64,000 nucleotides of DNA, taken from positions 1,550,001-1,614,000 of the forward strand of contig VSJF01000001.1 in NCBI GenBank assembly GCA_009739215.1, written 5' to 3'. Of the stretch, positions 22,002 through 34,560 are shown in pieces. The position numbers and the translations under genes were made by a program. Position 1 is the first letter of the stretch. Each line of letters opens with the position of its first letter. The DNA comes from Floccularia luteovirens (taxonomy: Eukaryota; Basidiomycota; Agaricomycetes; Agaricales; Squamanitaceae). The notes under the pieces are model-generated. The model was not told where the DNA came from, did no database searches, and was given only the letters and a program-made list of their open reading frames with translations.

Positions 22002-22290
22002 CTGCCCTTTTCATTAGACTGCTTACTAGAGCAATTTTCTACGTTTTAAGTTTCCAAACAGAAAAAAAGGTGTAATTTTGTAGAGTCTTGTAGCCGGTCT
22101 TGTTTTTTTATTCCTTCTATTTATGATTAGGTTAACGGTGTTTAGACTTCTTGTTCATGATCTAGTTTGTTGTATAATACACGGGTGGATATATGTAGGT
22201 ACAAGTTCATGCGGCTTACATATGGAACTGACATGATATGCTACACGAACTATGAGCGGGAGCTGTTATAATTACCGACTGTGGGACATA

Positions 22291-23415
22291 TCATTTAGGT
22301 GGTTCTTCGATAGCCTGGCAAACAAAGGAGAGAAAGTCTGTGTGGTCGACATTGAGGCCGGTCCGTGTGGCTTGCCATAGCTGGTGCACGCCTTTGAGGG
22401 TATTTTTCAAAGCCACATCAATTCCTGAATCAGCTCCCAAGGTTCCAACGCCAATCGATGAAGCTGAGTTGGGTTGTAATGGTAAATGAGGAGATGCTGT
22501 CTCAGAAGCCGAATCAGCAGAGTCATCCAACAATGGAGGGGACCCAGGGCGCGTGGATATCTCAGAGAGACGACGCGAAAGAGAGGTTGGAGAAGGTGGT
22601 TGCAAGGGGTTATAAATCTCTTGAGACGGATGAATGCCTCCATATGCCATAACAATGCGCTCGTCAGGATTAGTAAGATCTACATCTGCAGCTAAGAGTT
22701 TGCGTGCTCCTGGTTTCGGTGAAGGAAGTGTCGAGTCTCCAGAACCTACAATCAATCAGTGATGACGGCAATGTGTATTTTCCGTAGACATACCTTGTAT
22801 GGAGGAGTACTGGGCCCAATAAGCATCCTCAGAGTTATCAGGGGCATCTTTGGTTACAGGGTGCGTTGAATGATGTAAAACATCACCCTGAGAATAGGAG
22901 TTCCAATATACTTCTTCGTCTGCCTCAAGTTGAGGGCTGTGAGGAATCTGGATGAAGTCATCTGGGGATTGGAAGATGCGCAAAGCATCAGACAGTGAGG
23001 AATAGGAGTCATCTGGAAAAGGCATGAGTGCAAGATTATGGTATTGCCAGAGATGGACAGGATGCCACTGAAATATGAGACGGACACCAGGTAGTTCGGG
23101 CATAATGCGGACGTGGGCGTACAGAGATTGTATATCGGCGGAGTAGTGGACGGAATAAGCGGGAAGTTCACATAGTTTGAAAGGATCTAAGGCTTCGAGA
23201 AGAGAGATGGCTTGCTGGGAGGTTTCTGATGGCCATGAAAGATAATCCGCAGGGGAAGAAGGTGGTACAAAATGGTGGCGCTGACGTAGGGGATCTGAGA
23301 GAAGATGTGCTGGCAACGGAGAGAACGATGAGGGGGGACAAATGTGGTGGAGAACAGTGGAAACGATGGCAGCGTCTAAGACAGTTGGAGTTGTAGTGGT
23401 TTGTGGATGGGACAT
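22291..23415 (-). CDS. Uncharacterised fungal protein
   Basis: Two exons (23415-22794 and 22745-22291) give 358 residues, starting MSHPQTTTTPTVLDAA. The N-terminal half mixes Pro/Ser-rich parts with an ordered stretch (VRLIFQWHPVHLWQYHNLAL). The middle holds two similar acidic pieces, EVYWNSYSQGD and DAYWAQYSSIQG. The C-terminus looks helical (VALKNTLKGVHQLWQATRTG). There is no signal peptide or membrane segment. I do not recognise the family. An in-frame ATG 17 codons upstream is possible. The gene is divergent from a GPI-type protein gene with only 68 bases between start codons. Confidence 0.65.
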
Positions 23416-23483
23416 GATTTGATCGTTTACTCCCCGACTTCTTACAATTTGATCCACAACTTTCACCAGCTCTCAGCTCTACA

Positions 23484-24057
23484 ATGTCAAGACTAATCTT
23501 TGCCATTTGTCTCCTTCCTCTAGCTTTTGTCTTGGCTCAGGTACTACCTCCTTTTCTTCCATACTCTCTGTCTTTTTTTTAATTAAAACATTTCGTAGTC
23601 TCAGTCTCAGTCTCAATCATCTCAACCTCAACCCCAATCTCAGTCCCAATCTCCCTCTCCCTCTCCATCCTTCACAGTCATTGTATCTACTTCCCTTTCC
23701 ACCTCAGCCTCTTTAGGTCCCAACAGAGTCGTTTCAAGTGTTGTCAATACCCTAGTTTTCACTACCACCCAGCTGATTTCACCAACCGCCACTGGTAATT
23801 CGACTGCCTCCGGAAACAGCACTGCAACGAATAGCGGCAATTCTACTGCCAGCTCTACCACTACAACATCTAGCAATCTCCCCACAGCTTCGTCAAACGT
23901 CGATGGTGGAGGTCAAAATGGTGCCCCTTTCCCTGGTGGCAACGGTATCTTCGGTCCTGACGACGGTTACATCGCTGCCGCGCAAGCCCTTAGTCGAAAC
24001 ATATTTGCGTTGAGTACGGCCACCGTCGTTATAGTAGGAGCACTCGCGGTTCTCTAA
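23484..24057 (+). CDS. Small secreted Ser/Thr-rich protein, probably GPI-anchored
   Basis: Two exons (23484-23540 and 23599-24057) give 171 residues. A classic signal peptide (MSRLIFAICLLPLAFVLAQ) fills exon 1. Next come Ser-Gln repeats (SQSQSQSSQPQPQSQSQ), then a Ser/Thr-rich region with several NST/NSG sites suited to glycosylation. A hydrophobic C-terminus (IFALSTATVVIVGALAVL) ends at the stop, as expected of a GPI signal. It is likely a surface or wall protein. No catalytic domain is visible. Confidence 0.75.
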
Positions 24058-24300
24058 GGCCACCCTTTCATATTGATTATAATGGACTCTATTGAGCCGT
24101 GCGATGTACTCCCTATTCTACATCTCTTCATGCAACGGACTGGATTCTGGACTATACCTCATATTAGATACTTATTATCATCGGATGCATCGCTGGGCTA
24201 ATATTAAAGACATTTACGTAGTTTAAAAAGATTTTGTTGAGTATATAAGTAGTGCATTCCCAAGTATCGGTGACACGGCGACGTTGCCCGGCTCGGCCTC

Positions 24301-25809
24301 ATGTATCTGAGTTATCGATGGAAGTTAACCAGCATTGGACGTCTGAGTAGACTCTGTTACAGCTCACTGTTTAGTCCATCCCAAAACATGTCAGACCTGC
24401 AAACAAAACGACCTAAAACCGATAACGCAAAAGTTTTTACTTTCTCCATTCTTAAGATACTGCTGTCTTTTCATTTTTGTTGCACAGGTCATCGGAACAC
24501 ATAATGGCACTTTTCATTGTGATGAAGCTCTCGCAACGTTCATGCTAGGGCTAACAACTACCTATACTAATGCAAGTAAGTATTCGATCGCTAATGACTT
24601 GCTAGTTTTTGAATACAAGTTTGACCGGATCAGCCCTCAAGCGAACTCGCGATCCTGCCGAACTAGATACATGCGATATCCTAGTCGATGTTGGTGCTGT
24701 TTACGATCCCAGCAAACAAAGATTTGACCACCACCAAAGGGGGTTCACTCATGTGTTTGGACATGGCTTTCATACAAAATTATCCTCGGCAGGGCTTGTC
24801 TACAAGTATGGACGTTTCATCCCATCTTTCTTTCAATACTAAGAGTGATCCATAGACATTTCGGAAAAGAAGTAATCTCCAATGCCCTCAACCTCTCACT
24901 TGAAGATCCAAAGATTGAGATTCTGTGGCTGAAGATGTATAAGGTGCATATATTTGTTACAAATGTTTTATGGTATCCTCAATACATTTTCCTATGAAGG
25001 AATTCATAGAAGCCATTGACGCGATAGATAACGGGATCGCCCAATATCCGGGTGACATCAAACCTCTCTACCGAAGTAGGACAGATCTTTCCAGCCGAGT
25101 CGCAGCACTAAATCCCGCCTGGAATCAGCCAGTTGATGTGCAAACTCTTGACGTAGACCTTGTTATTGGCTTTCGCCCAAAATTTTGATGTTAACTATAC
25201 ATATTCCAGGCACAGTTCGCACTAGCCGCGCAATTGACCGGGGGAGAATTCTTGGGCAAGCTTAAATACTACGCTGATGCGTGGCTCCCAGCACGCGACC
25301 TCCTCGTCACATCCGTAGCAAAAAGCAAAGAATCAGTTGACCCAAGTGGTGAAATAATCCTCTTTGAGCAATTTCTCCCGTGGAAGGTATGTTTTTAATT
25401 CTTTGCCGCAGTTGTAAAGTTTGTCCTGGACACCATACTATAGGAGCATCTCTTCGAACTTGAGGCAGATACAGATGTCCAGGATATCACACCTGGACAA
25501 GCCATCTATGTCATCTACCCTGATGAGAATGGGGGCAACTGGCGTGTCCAGGCAGTTCCTATCTCTCCGGAGAGCTTTGAATCACGAAAAGCTCTCCCAG
25601 AAAAGTGGCGTGGTATTCGGGATGCAGAACTCTCACAATTGACCGGCATTGAAGATTGTATATTTGTGCATGCTTCTGGATTCATTGGTGGTGAGATATT
25701 TCTTGTTTTGTTATCTTGGAACCACAACGAGATTTATATTATTGTGACAATAGGAAATAAGACTAAAGAAGGTGCCTTGGAGATGGCCAAGGTTGCGCTT
25801 GAAATGTGA
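24301..25809 (+). CDS. MYG1: MYG1-family DHH exonuclease
   Basis: Eight exons (24301-24432, 24488-24579, 24620-24805, 24856-24943, 25000-25152, 25210-25386, 25444-25690, 25754-25809) give 376 residues, or 347 from the internal ATG at 24388. Family signatures are complete: [73 protein letters not shown] and [12 protein letters not shown]. The motif His and Asp residues suit a two-metal exonuclease. In animals MYG1 processes RNA in nucleolus and mitochondria. The first 29 codons look like a mitochondrial presequence ([18 protein letters not shown]), so the two starts may give dual targeting. Confidence 0.93.
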
Positions 25810-26441
25810 TATTGCATCGGCATGCTTCGCAGCCAATGAATACGTCTATACTTTGTCAAAATAACAAGCGGTGCATAATACATTCCAATTGATATATCCC
25901 TTTGTCAAGGAATCCTATGCTGGGTGTAGTGCCGCCGGCTTGGCCTCATGAGATACACGTTTTAACCTGCCTGATTACGGGCTATTTCTATCTCGCAACT
26001 GCTCCTGCCCAAATCCCCGGAGGTCAGCCGGGACCAGATAGCGTAGTTTTCACTTTTGCAGTCCGAGGTTTTCACGATCAAGGTCTTCTTTTGAGATAGA
26101 CCATTAATATCTTTTGTTTTTTTTATCAGTTGATAGTCTTGCTAGGTTGACTAATATGTGACTTCAAAGCCGAGGCACGCGTTAACCATCAACCCAAAAT
26201 CTCCTAACTTTCCTTGTAATCGCACAGATGCAGGGTAATCCTCGAGCTTACAACGTGTTTAACGCATGTTCAATGCGGAGCATGGTTGAATGATTAGCAA
26301 TCGAGTAGGGAAACTGCTGACGTGCAGCACCATCATCATCATGTTTGGTTTGGCTGCATCCACACCTCGAGTCTGTGTACTGGTGCTGTGATGAACGTGA
26401 ATGAGCACTGCCAGTCAACCACACAAGCTCCATCACCAACC
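25810..26441. other. Intergenic region with no recognised gene
   Basis: 632 bases between MYG1 and the MARVEL gene. The frame of the MARVEL gene is open back to 26322, but no ATG lies in the first 66 bases of that extension, so I placed the start at 26442. Otherwise nothing is recognised. Confidence 0.4.
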
Positions 26442-27455
26442 ATGGGCCTTGCGCGTAGTATTTCTGCCATGCGAAACTCGTTCATGACATCTCTTTCAAG
26501 TTTCTTTGCTATACCTACCAATCCCGCTAAGCGGATACCCTTGCTCTCGCTCCGGAAGCGTACGCAAAACCCCCTACCATTTGATTCTATCACATATTCT
26601 TCATCGGTTTATTTCCCTTTGTCTCGAAGGTCTAGCTCGTTGGATATAACAGTCGATCTCTCGTCCGGCATTAAAAAGGTGGACAAAAAGTCCGGCAAAT
26701 ATCCCAGACGAAACATGTCGTTTGCGAAAGCGCACTATCATCCGTTCCTATTTGGGTTGATGACGCTGTCGGCGATGGCAGAGTTGGGTTTGACCGCATT
26801 CCTCATCAGTGCTGGTAATGAGAATGGAACATGGCCTACTCCTAGATATCACTCACTGTAAGTATGTCCTATAAGGAGCGAAACACGTCACTAACAGTAT
26901 TACCCAAGTCTGATCCTATTTCTATTTAACTCAGTGTGGACAACACTATTTTCAACAACATATATGTTGTGGATGGTGGATGGAAGCAGTCATTTTCTTG
27001 CTAATATCGCCAGTTCTGTGGTATGGTTGCTGTTAACGTCCGTGCTCTGGGTAAGTGTTCTGTGATGTCGGTACAGTGAGGTTGATGGAAATAACTTATT
27101 TATAGGGTACCGCCGCTGGTGTTATGCACAATACACGATCGGGGGGAAACTGTGCCGGGAGAGCAACAATATCTCGGTAAGTGTTTGTCTGGTCAAGTAA
27201 GCTTTGGCAAAACACTGGAGCGAAGTGACTAGATTGATCTGTTTGGGGTTGAAAGTGACAGGCGCTAATCCGTTGACAAACAGGTGCCGACAGTCTTTGA
27301 CAGTAGAGGCACTGGGATGGACAGAGTTTGGGCTGTGTGCATTGACCATGATTGCTACCTGTTTATGGATCAGGGCTCAGAGCTTCAGACGTAAGAATGA
27401 GAGTGATTTGGGAATCGGAAATTCGAGCTTCAGCGATTCGCGAAGGCTTGTATGA
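26442..27455 (+). CDS. MARVEL-like four-helix membrane protein
   Basis: Four exons (26442-26857, 26909-27050, 27106-27176, 27284-27455) give 266 residues. A polar, basic N-terminal part of about 90 residues precedes MSFAKAHYHPFLFGLMTLSA, a plausible alternative start at 26714. Four hydrophobic segments follow: FGLMTLSAMAELGLTAFLI, LILFLFNSVWTTLFSTTYML, SVVWLLLTSVLWGTAAGV and LCALTMIATCLWI. A cysteine lies in the last loop. The layout fits fungal MARVEL-domain proteins that sit in membrane microdomains. No function is assigned. Confidence 0.65.
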
Positions 27456-27658
27456 AATAAGTTAGTAGATATGTATTAGTTTAGTCATGATGTCTTCCAT
27501 GCCATATGCTTCAATAGCCTGTTCTCATCCACATCGTCCCAATCGAGGCTGTAGCTGTTCCAGTCCTTTCCTGTCCCATCCCTATGACCCTTATTTAATT
27601 ACTGTCCGTCTTTATATATATCATTTACTTGTTCCTCACTTCGCCTCTATTCTCCTAT

Positions 27659-29783
27659 ATGCAAACCTTCTCCGACCATCCCCGTCATCCGTCTGATGAC
27701 GAGACCCTCTTTACACCAAGCCGTAACTCGCTAGCTAGCTCATTCCATGCTATACCCTCGACACCTCTCACGCCCTCCGCTAAGAGACGAGCGTTCTTTG
27801 TCCGTTCACTTGCTCTTCTATGCGCATGCTGCCTCAGCATCGGTAGTCATTAGTAGGGATGCATGTTGTTCTTCCTCACAATTATCTTATCGAGTTCGAA
27901 AGTGCTACAAACATACTTGGTCCTCTAAAAAGCCGTCTCTCCCGCGAAATGGGGACATCCAATACTGACTTTGGTCTCCTCCTTGCGGCTTTCAGTCTCA
28001 ACAGCACATGGACACCCCTTGTTGGCGGACTATTAGCAAGCACCCTTGGAACAACGATGACCAGTATATTGGCCACCAGTGTCATCTTCCTTGGTAAAAA
28101 CCCGAGCTCTCGATAGTTTGTCATCCCCAACTAATGCCATGTGAAGGTGTATCACTCCTTCTACTGGGAGATATATGGGAAAATGTCCGGGTGATGGTTC
28201 TAGGTCTTTTTGTTTTCGGGCTCGGCGTCAGTCCGCTTGCTGTCGTACAGGAGACTATTATTGTTCGCTTTTTCAAATCCCATGGGTTAGGCGTTTCAAT
28301 GGCTTTTGGTCTTATTGCAGGAAAGGGTGCATCATTCGTGTCTGCAAGGACCTCCTACCCCCTCTCAGAACGATTTGGCAAACATGCCCCTTTCTATGTT
28401 GCTACCTTTCTGACCGGTTTGTCTGTTGTTGTGAATCTGATATACATCGCATCCTCGAAATGGATGATCGACGGCGCTGGAGCCGAACTAGAAGCCACAG
28501 ACATTAGTGAGGAGGCGCGCCGTCGCCAACCCCACAACTTATCAGAAGCTCAAGCTTTGGAAAGAGTTGCTGCGAAGCGTAGGGTCAACTTGAGATCAAT
28601 CGCAAAGCTTGGCGATATTTTTTGGGCGTGAGGTTACGAATATTTTCTTTACCTACATCCAGCTAAACTTTGCGTGTAGTTATGTCGGCCTCAATTTGTT
28701 ATGTGGGATGATTTGGTCTCCTTTCACTCATCTTGCTGCGTGGGTATCCCTTGTGATTTGTGTGGTCCATTATTTCTCATATACAAACTTAGCAATATTA
28801 TCGAGTCACGATATAACCTCTCAGAGGAGTCTGCTGCAAATGAAGCCTCATACCTTTTGGCAGGCAGTATAATTTTATACCCAGTCGTCTGTATTCATTA
28901 TTTTTCAAATATTCTCAGCGTTGATATTTTGCTTCAAGTGCGGTTTTATTGTTGATCGCTTCAAACATAGACCAATCATTGTTCAATTGTTGATGCTATC
29001 CTCTGTTCTTACGATGTTGGCCTACACATGGCTTGCGGCCCCACCAAGCTGGACGCGCACTCCGGCGCCTACAATCTTAACCTGGGCTGTAGGACAAGGT
29101 TATGCACCTCGTACGTTTCACTCATTCCATCTTTGGGGTACCATTTCTGATGCCAGTGCGAAGTAATGTTGGTCGTCTTGGTCCCTACAATCGTTCCTTC
29201 AAAATATGTGTCCACAGCTTTAGGTTTGCATAAGAGTGTATGTCATGGGGAAATATTCTCAGAGATGTGTTAACAATTATTGTAGTTAGAACAAACTGGG
29301 TCTACCCTTTTCCAAACCTTAGCTGGGTTGGCTCTGGACTCGAAGCACACGGACGAGGAATCACGCGGGATCGCTGTGCAACACGTTTTGAACGTTTTTT
29401 TACTTCTCAATGTGTTGCAACTGTGCAGCATATGCGTCCTGGCACGTCTCCAGCAACGGAAGAACTCTGTTTTACTGGAAGCTGTACAGCCTCGATCGGA
29501 GTCTTTACGCTTATCAAGGTCAACCCCACGGTCCAGCGTCCGTGGTGCTTTCAAGCCTTCCGGTCAGGGGAATGACATACCCGATTCAGCGCAACCGCTA
29601 TTAGATCATGATTCTGAAGACAGTCAGTACTCGTCGACATCCTCCTACACACCTAGATTGCGAAACAAAGATGGAGTTGCTAGGAAGGAGGCAAGAAGAG
29701 GGAAAGTATTTGCAACTCTCTGCGCTGCATTGGTTGTTTTGGCCTGGGTGCTGTTTATGACGACAGCTTATTTTAAACTTTAG
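27659..29783 (+). CDS. Major facilitator superfamily transporter (MFSD1-like)
   Basis: Eight exons (27659-27852, 27903-28093, 28147-28627, 28680-28739, 28793-28890, 28919-29110, 29164-29237, 29286-29783) give 595 residues. The N-terminal tail is polar and Ser/Thr-rich. Membrane segments include ALLCACCLSIGSHYATNILG, LLLAAFSLNSTWTPLVGGLL, VMVLGLFVFGLGVSPLAVVQ and FIVDRFKHRPIIVQLLMLS. A charged central loop and a final helix (VFATLCAALVVLAWVLFMTT) complete an MFS layout. It resembles fungal MFSD1-like transporters; the substrate is unknown. The exon 1 donor leaves TA, completed by T of exon 2 to give Tyr, so in-frame TAG codons fall in the intron. Confidence 0.82.
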
Positions 29784-30008
29784 AAATTTAATATTCATTT
29801 GTATAATAATTACCTTCCAAATCCACAAATACAAACAAACAATTATGTACACTCGGGAAATGCCGATGGGACTGTATAGTTCAATCAAGCCCCCCTAACA
29901 GTAAATGTAGCGAAAGTTGCTGCCAGTATCAAGACCTCAAGACCAGGTATGTCGTTAATGGGTATCAGATCTACCACTGTTAACATATAGTTTCTTACTA
30001 GCCGCAAG

Positions 30009-30846
30009 ATGGGCGCATACAAATATATTGGGGAGCTTTACAAAAAGAAGCAGTCGGATGTCCTCCGTTTCCTTCTCCGAGTTAGGTGAGTAGAAATAAA
30101 TTGCAGTGCCCTCTGTATCTCATCAATTTTGTGTCGGGCAACGAAGGTGCTGGGAATACCGTCAACTGAATGTTATCCACCGCGCGTCTCGTCCCTCCCG
30201 CCCCGACAAGGCCCGACGACTTGGTTACAAGGCCAAGCAGGGATATGTCGTTTACCGCGTACGAGTGCGCCGTGGTAACCGCAAAAAGCATGTGCCAAAG
30301 GGTGGATGGATTTTCATTTTGTCACGGCAGATAACTTATAATCTGATTCTGCTAAGGTGCTACTTATGGTAAACCCGTGCGCCAGGGTGTGAACCACCTT
30401 AAATACCAGCGTGGATTGAGGAGCACTGCAGAGGAGAGAGTAGGCAGGCGATGCGGAAATCTGAGAGTGTTGAACTCGTACTGGATCAACCAGGATGGTG
30501 TATACAAGTATTATGAAGTCATTTTAGTGGATCCCAACCATAAAGCAGTAAGTTTTCATTTCATGCTGCAAGCATGTTTACGGGTCTCATGGAACAAATC
30601 ATTACAGATTCGCCGCGATCCTAGAATCAACTGGATTGTAAACCCTGTTCACAAGCGTCGCGAGGCACGTGGACTAACAAGCATTGGCAAGCAGGTTAGA
30701 CATACGGTGTTTGATATTTGTTGTGCTGTGCTGAAGTCAATTTTGCTTAGAATCGTGGATTGGGTAAAGGCCACCGCCACAATCACACTCCAGCCCGCTC
30801 CACCTGGAAAAAGCACAACACCCTCAGTTTGCGCCGATACCGTTGA
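30009..30846 (+). CDS. RPL15: 60S ribosomal protein L15 (eL15)
   Basis: Five exons (30009-30085, 30147-30301, 30357-30547, 30608-30694, 30751-30846) give 201 residues; the family is usually about 204. The start [20 protein letters not shown], then [39 protein letters not shown] and the basic end are diagnostic. A likely leader intron (29947-30001) ends 7 bases before the ATG, as is common in fungal ribosomal protein genes. eL15 is a core structural protein of the large subunit. Confidence 0.97.
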
Positions 30847-31178
30847 TCATTGTGTTTGTGTCATGTTTACTTTTTTTCTTTTTTTCTTACATACAATCCC
30901 ATGTTATTTGTATGTCACCCAATAAAAAATGGTGTTTACATATACATAAGTTGAAGCTGTGCAAATGATATCTGATTCCGTGCCATATAAACACGAGGCT
31001 GGCACAAAGGACATGCCGCTTCCATGCACTCTTAAGCATGACGCATTGTCGACCCCGGTTCGTGAAAAATTTCAGCCAAGTCTATTCTTGTTGCACAACA
31101 ATTTATATTTGACTGTTGGCTGCGGTGCACAAATCTATACTTTGATTACTTTCTTTGCTTCTTACCACGACATCCCTC
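30847..31178. other. Intergenic region with no recognised gene
   Basis: 332 bases between RPL15 and the GH16 gene. There is a polyadenylation-like AATAAAAAA near 30922 and then a pyrimidine-rich leader. No gene is seen. Confidence 0.45.
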
Positions 31179-33008
31179 ATGCTTCACGAATTATTCCTCA
31201 TCATTATCTCTTGCTTTTCAATTCCCAGCTCCGCATTATTCAACAACTTCGGGTTGAGCTCCCCATCTCTGATTACATCGAATAATGCAATCCCGCTACC
31301 GAAACTAAATTACTTTGGAAAGCGGAAAACTGACACGATTGATCACAACCCGGATGGTTCTCCATTCATATGGTTGCCTCAGGATGAATACTCGGGAAAA
31401 TCTTTCTATGAGTGAGCTATCCTGTATATTGTAGCTATTCAGGTGGAGCTGACTATAGCAAATAGCCGGTGGGACTTCTTTGCATTTGCGGACCCTACCA
31501 AGTGAGTAGAATGGTTGATCTCGTGCGGTATTTCTCACAACTTCTTGGCTCTTTTTTTAGTGGGAGTGTAAGGTGCGTTTATGATAATTTATCGGCCAAG
31601 CATGACTCAATTACTCACCTGCTATGTAGATACGTTAACAAAACAGAGGCATTTGAAAGGAACTTCACATACGTGCAGGATGATGGTGTGGTCATTATGA
31701 AAGCAGATACTACGTCAAAATTGGATTTGGGTGTTTTCCGTGATAGGTATGCAATTCATTCTTGATGAGCCGACTTTTTGATATTAAAGTTTGCTTGGGC
31801 CTATAGTGTTAGAATCCAAAGTCAGACGACATACAATACTGGGTTATTCATTCTAGACTTGAATACAGCCCCTTGGGGTTGTGGTGCGTTGTCTACTTTT
31901 CATCAATACGTACATAATTGTATTCAAGTTTGTTCTTCAAAGGTACCTGGCCTGCATTTTGGACCGTTGGTGGTAATTGGCCATACGTCAGTTGTCAAAA
32001 TACTATATTCCAGAATATTTCCTCACTATGACAAGACAGAACGGGGAGATTGATATTTTAGAAGGCGTCCATGACAATCAACACAATCAAGTAGCATGGC
32101 ACACGGGGCCAGGATGTGTTTTGAATGCTAATAGTAGCACCAATTTCACCGGAACAATAGCTGTACGTCTCTTTGTTTTACTTCTCAATGGAAATCTCGT
32201 AAAGTGGTTGGCGCTCAACGTTCAATAGATTCCGGATGTTGACGGTCACGTTCAATGCAATGGATTAATCAACTCAAACTCAGGGTGTGGAGTGTCAGAA
32301 TGGAGCCGGGCATCTTATGGCCCGAATTTCGATGCACAAGGTGGAGGTGTATTTGCAATGAAGTGGGATGAGAACGGTATTGCAGTTTGTATGTCCTAAT
32401 TGCTTGGCTATTGAATTGGTTTCTGACATTTGCAATGTTATAGGGTCGTTCTTCCGTGCAGCTGTGCCGGCTGATGTAGTAGAGGGCACACCTAATCCGT
32501 CTAATTGGGGATTGCCTTCTGCCGCATTGGACGCGTCCGGTTGTAATATTACTCAATTCTTCGCCAATCATAGTATCGTTTTTGGTATGTTTATCTCACA
32601 CCACAATTCCATTTTTTCCCAAACTGACAACCGAACTTTGCCATCCCGTATAGATATTACCTTCTGTGGTACGGATTCTTCTATGAAATATATAAAAAAT
32701 AAATTGATATTTTTTAACAGGGGATTGGGCTGGGAGCTCTTACGCCACCTCGGGTTGCCCCGGGACGTGTCAAGACAGGCTGATGGATCCCATAAACTTT
32801 GAAGTGAGTTGTGTTACTATGGTAAACTCTAGAGCCCGTGCTGATACTAGTCCATCAGAACGCTACTTGGAGCATTAATTACGTGAAAGTTTACCAGAAA
32901 CAACTCATCAGTGGACGAGTTGTCAATGCAGCTCCTCAAGTCAAGATAACGAATTTTCAAATCTTATTGTCGACGGCTGTTGTACTTGTGATTGCGGCAT
33001 TGTTTTAG
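31179..33008 (+). CDS. GH16 beta-glucanase-like protein, membrane- or GPI-anchored
   Basis: Twelve exons give 396 residues: 31179-31411, 31466-31501, 31561-31572, 31630-31746, 31807-31883, 31943-31986, 32040-32162, 32229-32388, 32444-32584, 32654-32668, 32721-32803 and 32859-33008. A hydrophobic leader (LFLIIISCFSIPSSA) is followed by YSGKSFYDRWDFFAFADPTN and the active-site motif GEIDILEGVH, which has the GH16 ExDxxE catalytic glutamates near residues 176 and 181. WPAFWTVGGNWPY and GQ-free C-terminal strands fit endo-1,3(4)-beta-glucanases. A hydrophobic end (ILLSTAVVLVIAALF) suggests a GPI signal or membrane anchor. Two exons are tiny (12 and 15 bases). Likely role: wall beta-glucan hydrolysis or remodelling. 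Confidence 0.9.
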
Positions 33009-33153
33009 AAAAGATCTTCGAGATACCACGGTACTGGTTATGGAGGAATTCAATTGGAAAGAATACTTATCGTAAATTTAATGAAGCCAACTTAGACGAA
33101 CTGTAAATTTGATGACAATGACAATGAAGTACATTGGGTATCGATTCAGTTTG

Positions 33154-34510
33154 CTACAATTTCATTTTCCACATTCTATCTTCTACATTTGTTTCTTCGG
33201 TACTAGCTGGCGGCTCTGCAAAGCTCGCTCTTAGAGGAGTCACACTAACCCAACCGTTGTGGAATGCCCAAGCATCAGATCCCACGGGTAGTGTTGACGA
33301 TGAAGGGGATATAAGGCCTTTCATATCCGGCGCCCATTTGAACAAAAGGTCGCCCTGTTCCTGTGAATCCGAGGAGGCCAACGTAGATGTCGGATAGATT
33401 TGTTGTGTATCAGGACCCGTGGGGTTAACCTTTAGAGGCAATTGCGATTCGGAGACGTTTTGGAAGAGTCTCCCGTAAGAATTTCTCCATAGATTTGTCC
33501 AACAGACTTTAAGCCCCTCTTCGGAGAGGATGTCCTCAATTAATGGAATATTTACGCTGTAAAGATCAACTTCTCCATCCCTGGGACTACTGTTATCTAT
33601 ACCCCAATTGTTCCAGAGGTATTGGATGATGCTACATCCCAGTTTGTGGGCAGGCTCAAAATAAGTTTTCGGTGTAGGATGAACTACCGTTCCATATGAC
33701 AGGGCAATTGATCGCGTTCTTGATAATGATCCAGAAAGGGCGGCACCAATGGTGCCCGAGGACAGAGCAAAGGCAGCTGCGGACGGGATTATTTAAGCAG
33801 TAACTCTTAATGATAGTGCAGACAAACAAGATGTGTTACGGCCGAGATTTGGGCCGGATATCTGGAGGACGTCTGTCAGAGAGAAGTGAACCTTGATAGA
33901 CAGTAATTGACGTACGACGAGATCGATTTGACCGATGTAGAGGTTATGGAGTGCAACGTTGGCGCAAGTTGCGGGAGTCTGAAGATGAATTAGTTATGAG
34001 GAGAGAAGGAATGTATATGTAGCCTACACCGTCCAGTAGAATCCATTCGGCCTATTTGAATAAATTGTTAGAGGGGAAATGTTAGAGAGGGAGATACGAA
34101 CCAACTCTCCATCTTCGAGAGGCCTGGATTTGGCTGATATCTGACCTTGGCCATCGTCCTTTGGATAGAAATATGATCCACGGGTGGTTTCCTTGATATG
34201 ATATGCCTTTCCTGGTCAAATAAGATTGATTAAGAGGCGGTGTATACGGTTAGATGTACCGATCCAGGACTTTTGTGAGCTGGGAAGGACGACCCTCACG
34301 TTCCAACCTAAAAGAGGAGATGAGAAGGAAATGGATGGAAAGAGAAGAAAGAAAGAACCGAGAGATTGAGTGAGATACTTGTAAAGACCCAATACATAGG
34401 GAGATTCTAAAGGATGAGGAGGACCGTCGTCGTTCTAGAGAGTAATTAAGTAGACGGGATGGATTGAAAGTAGAAAATTAAATTACTGTGAGCAAGATGG
34501 TGGGAGACAT
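33154..34510 (-). CDS. SurE-family survival protein (5'/3'-nucleotidase-like phosphatase)
   Basis: Eight exons (34510-34487, 34434-34359, 34307-34260, 34211-34102, 34051-34028, 33978-33916, 33861-33828, 33776-33154) give 333 residues. The start MSPTILLTNDDGPP contains the SurE metal-binding motif xxLLTNDDG. ISGPNLGRNTSSAFALSSGT matches the SurE SGPNxGxN loop, and SDAWAFHNGWVSVTPLR matches the conserved C-terminal region. SurE enzymes are metal-dependent acid phosphatases that act on nucleotides. Fungal forms are longer than bacterial ones, as here. The gene converges with GH16 and is divergent from the RasGEF gene, with only 50 bases between start codons. Confidence 0.92.
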
Positions 34511-34560
34511 TTGAGAGAGAGAAATAATGAAAATATATTTAATTTTTATTTCATTTCTTT

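Noticed and set aside
22458..22695. Plus-strand open frames opposite the 22.3-23.4 kb gene
   Set aside because: They lie antisense to a two-exon gene with consistent phases and have no motif of their own.
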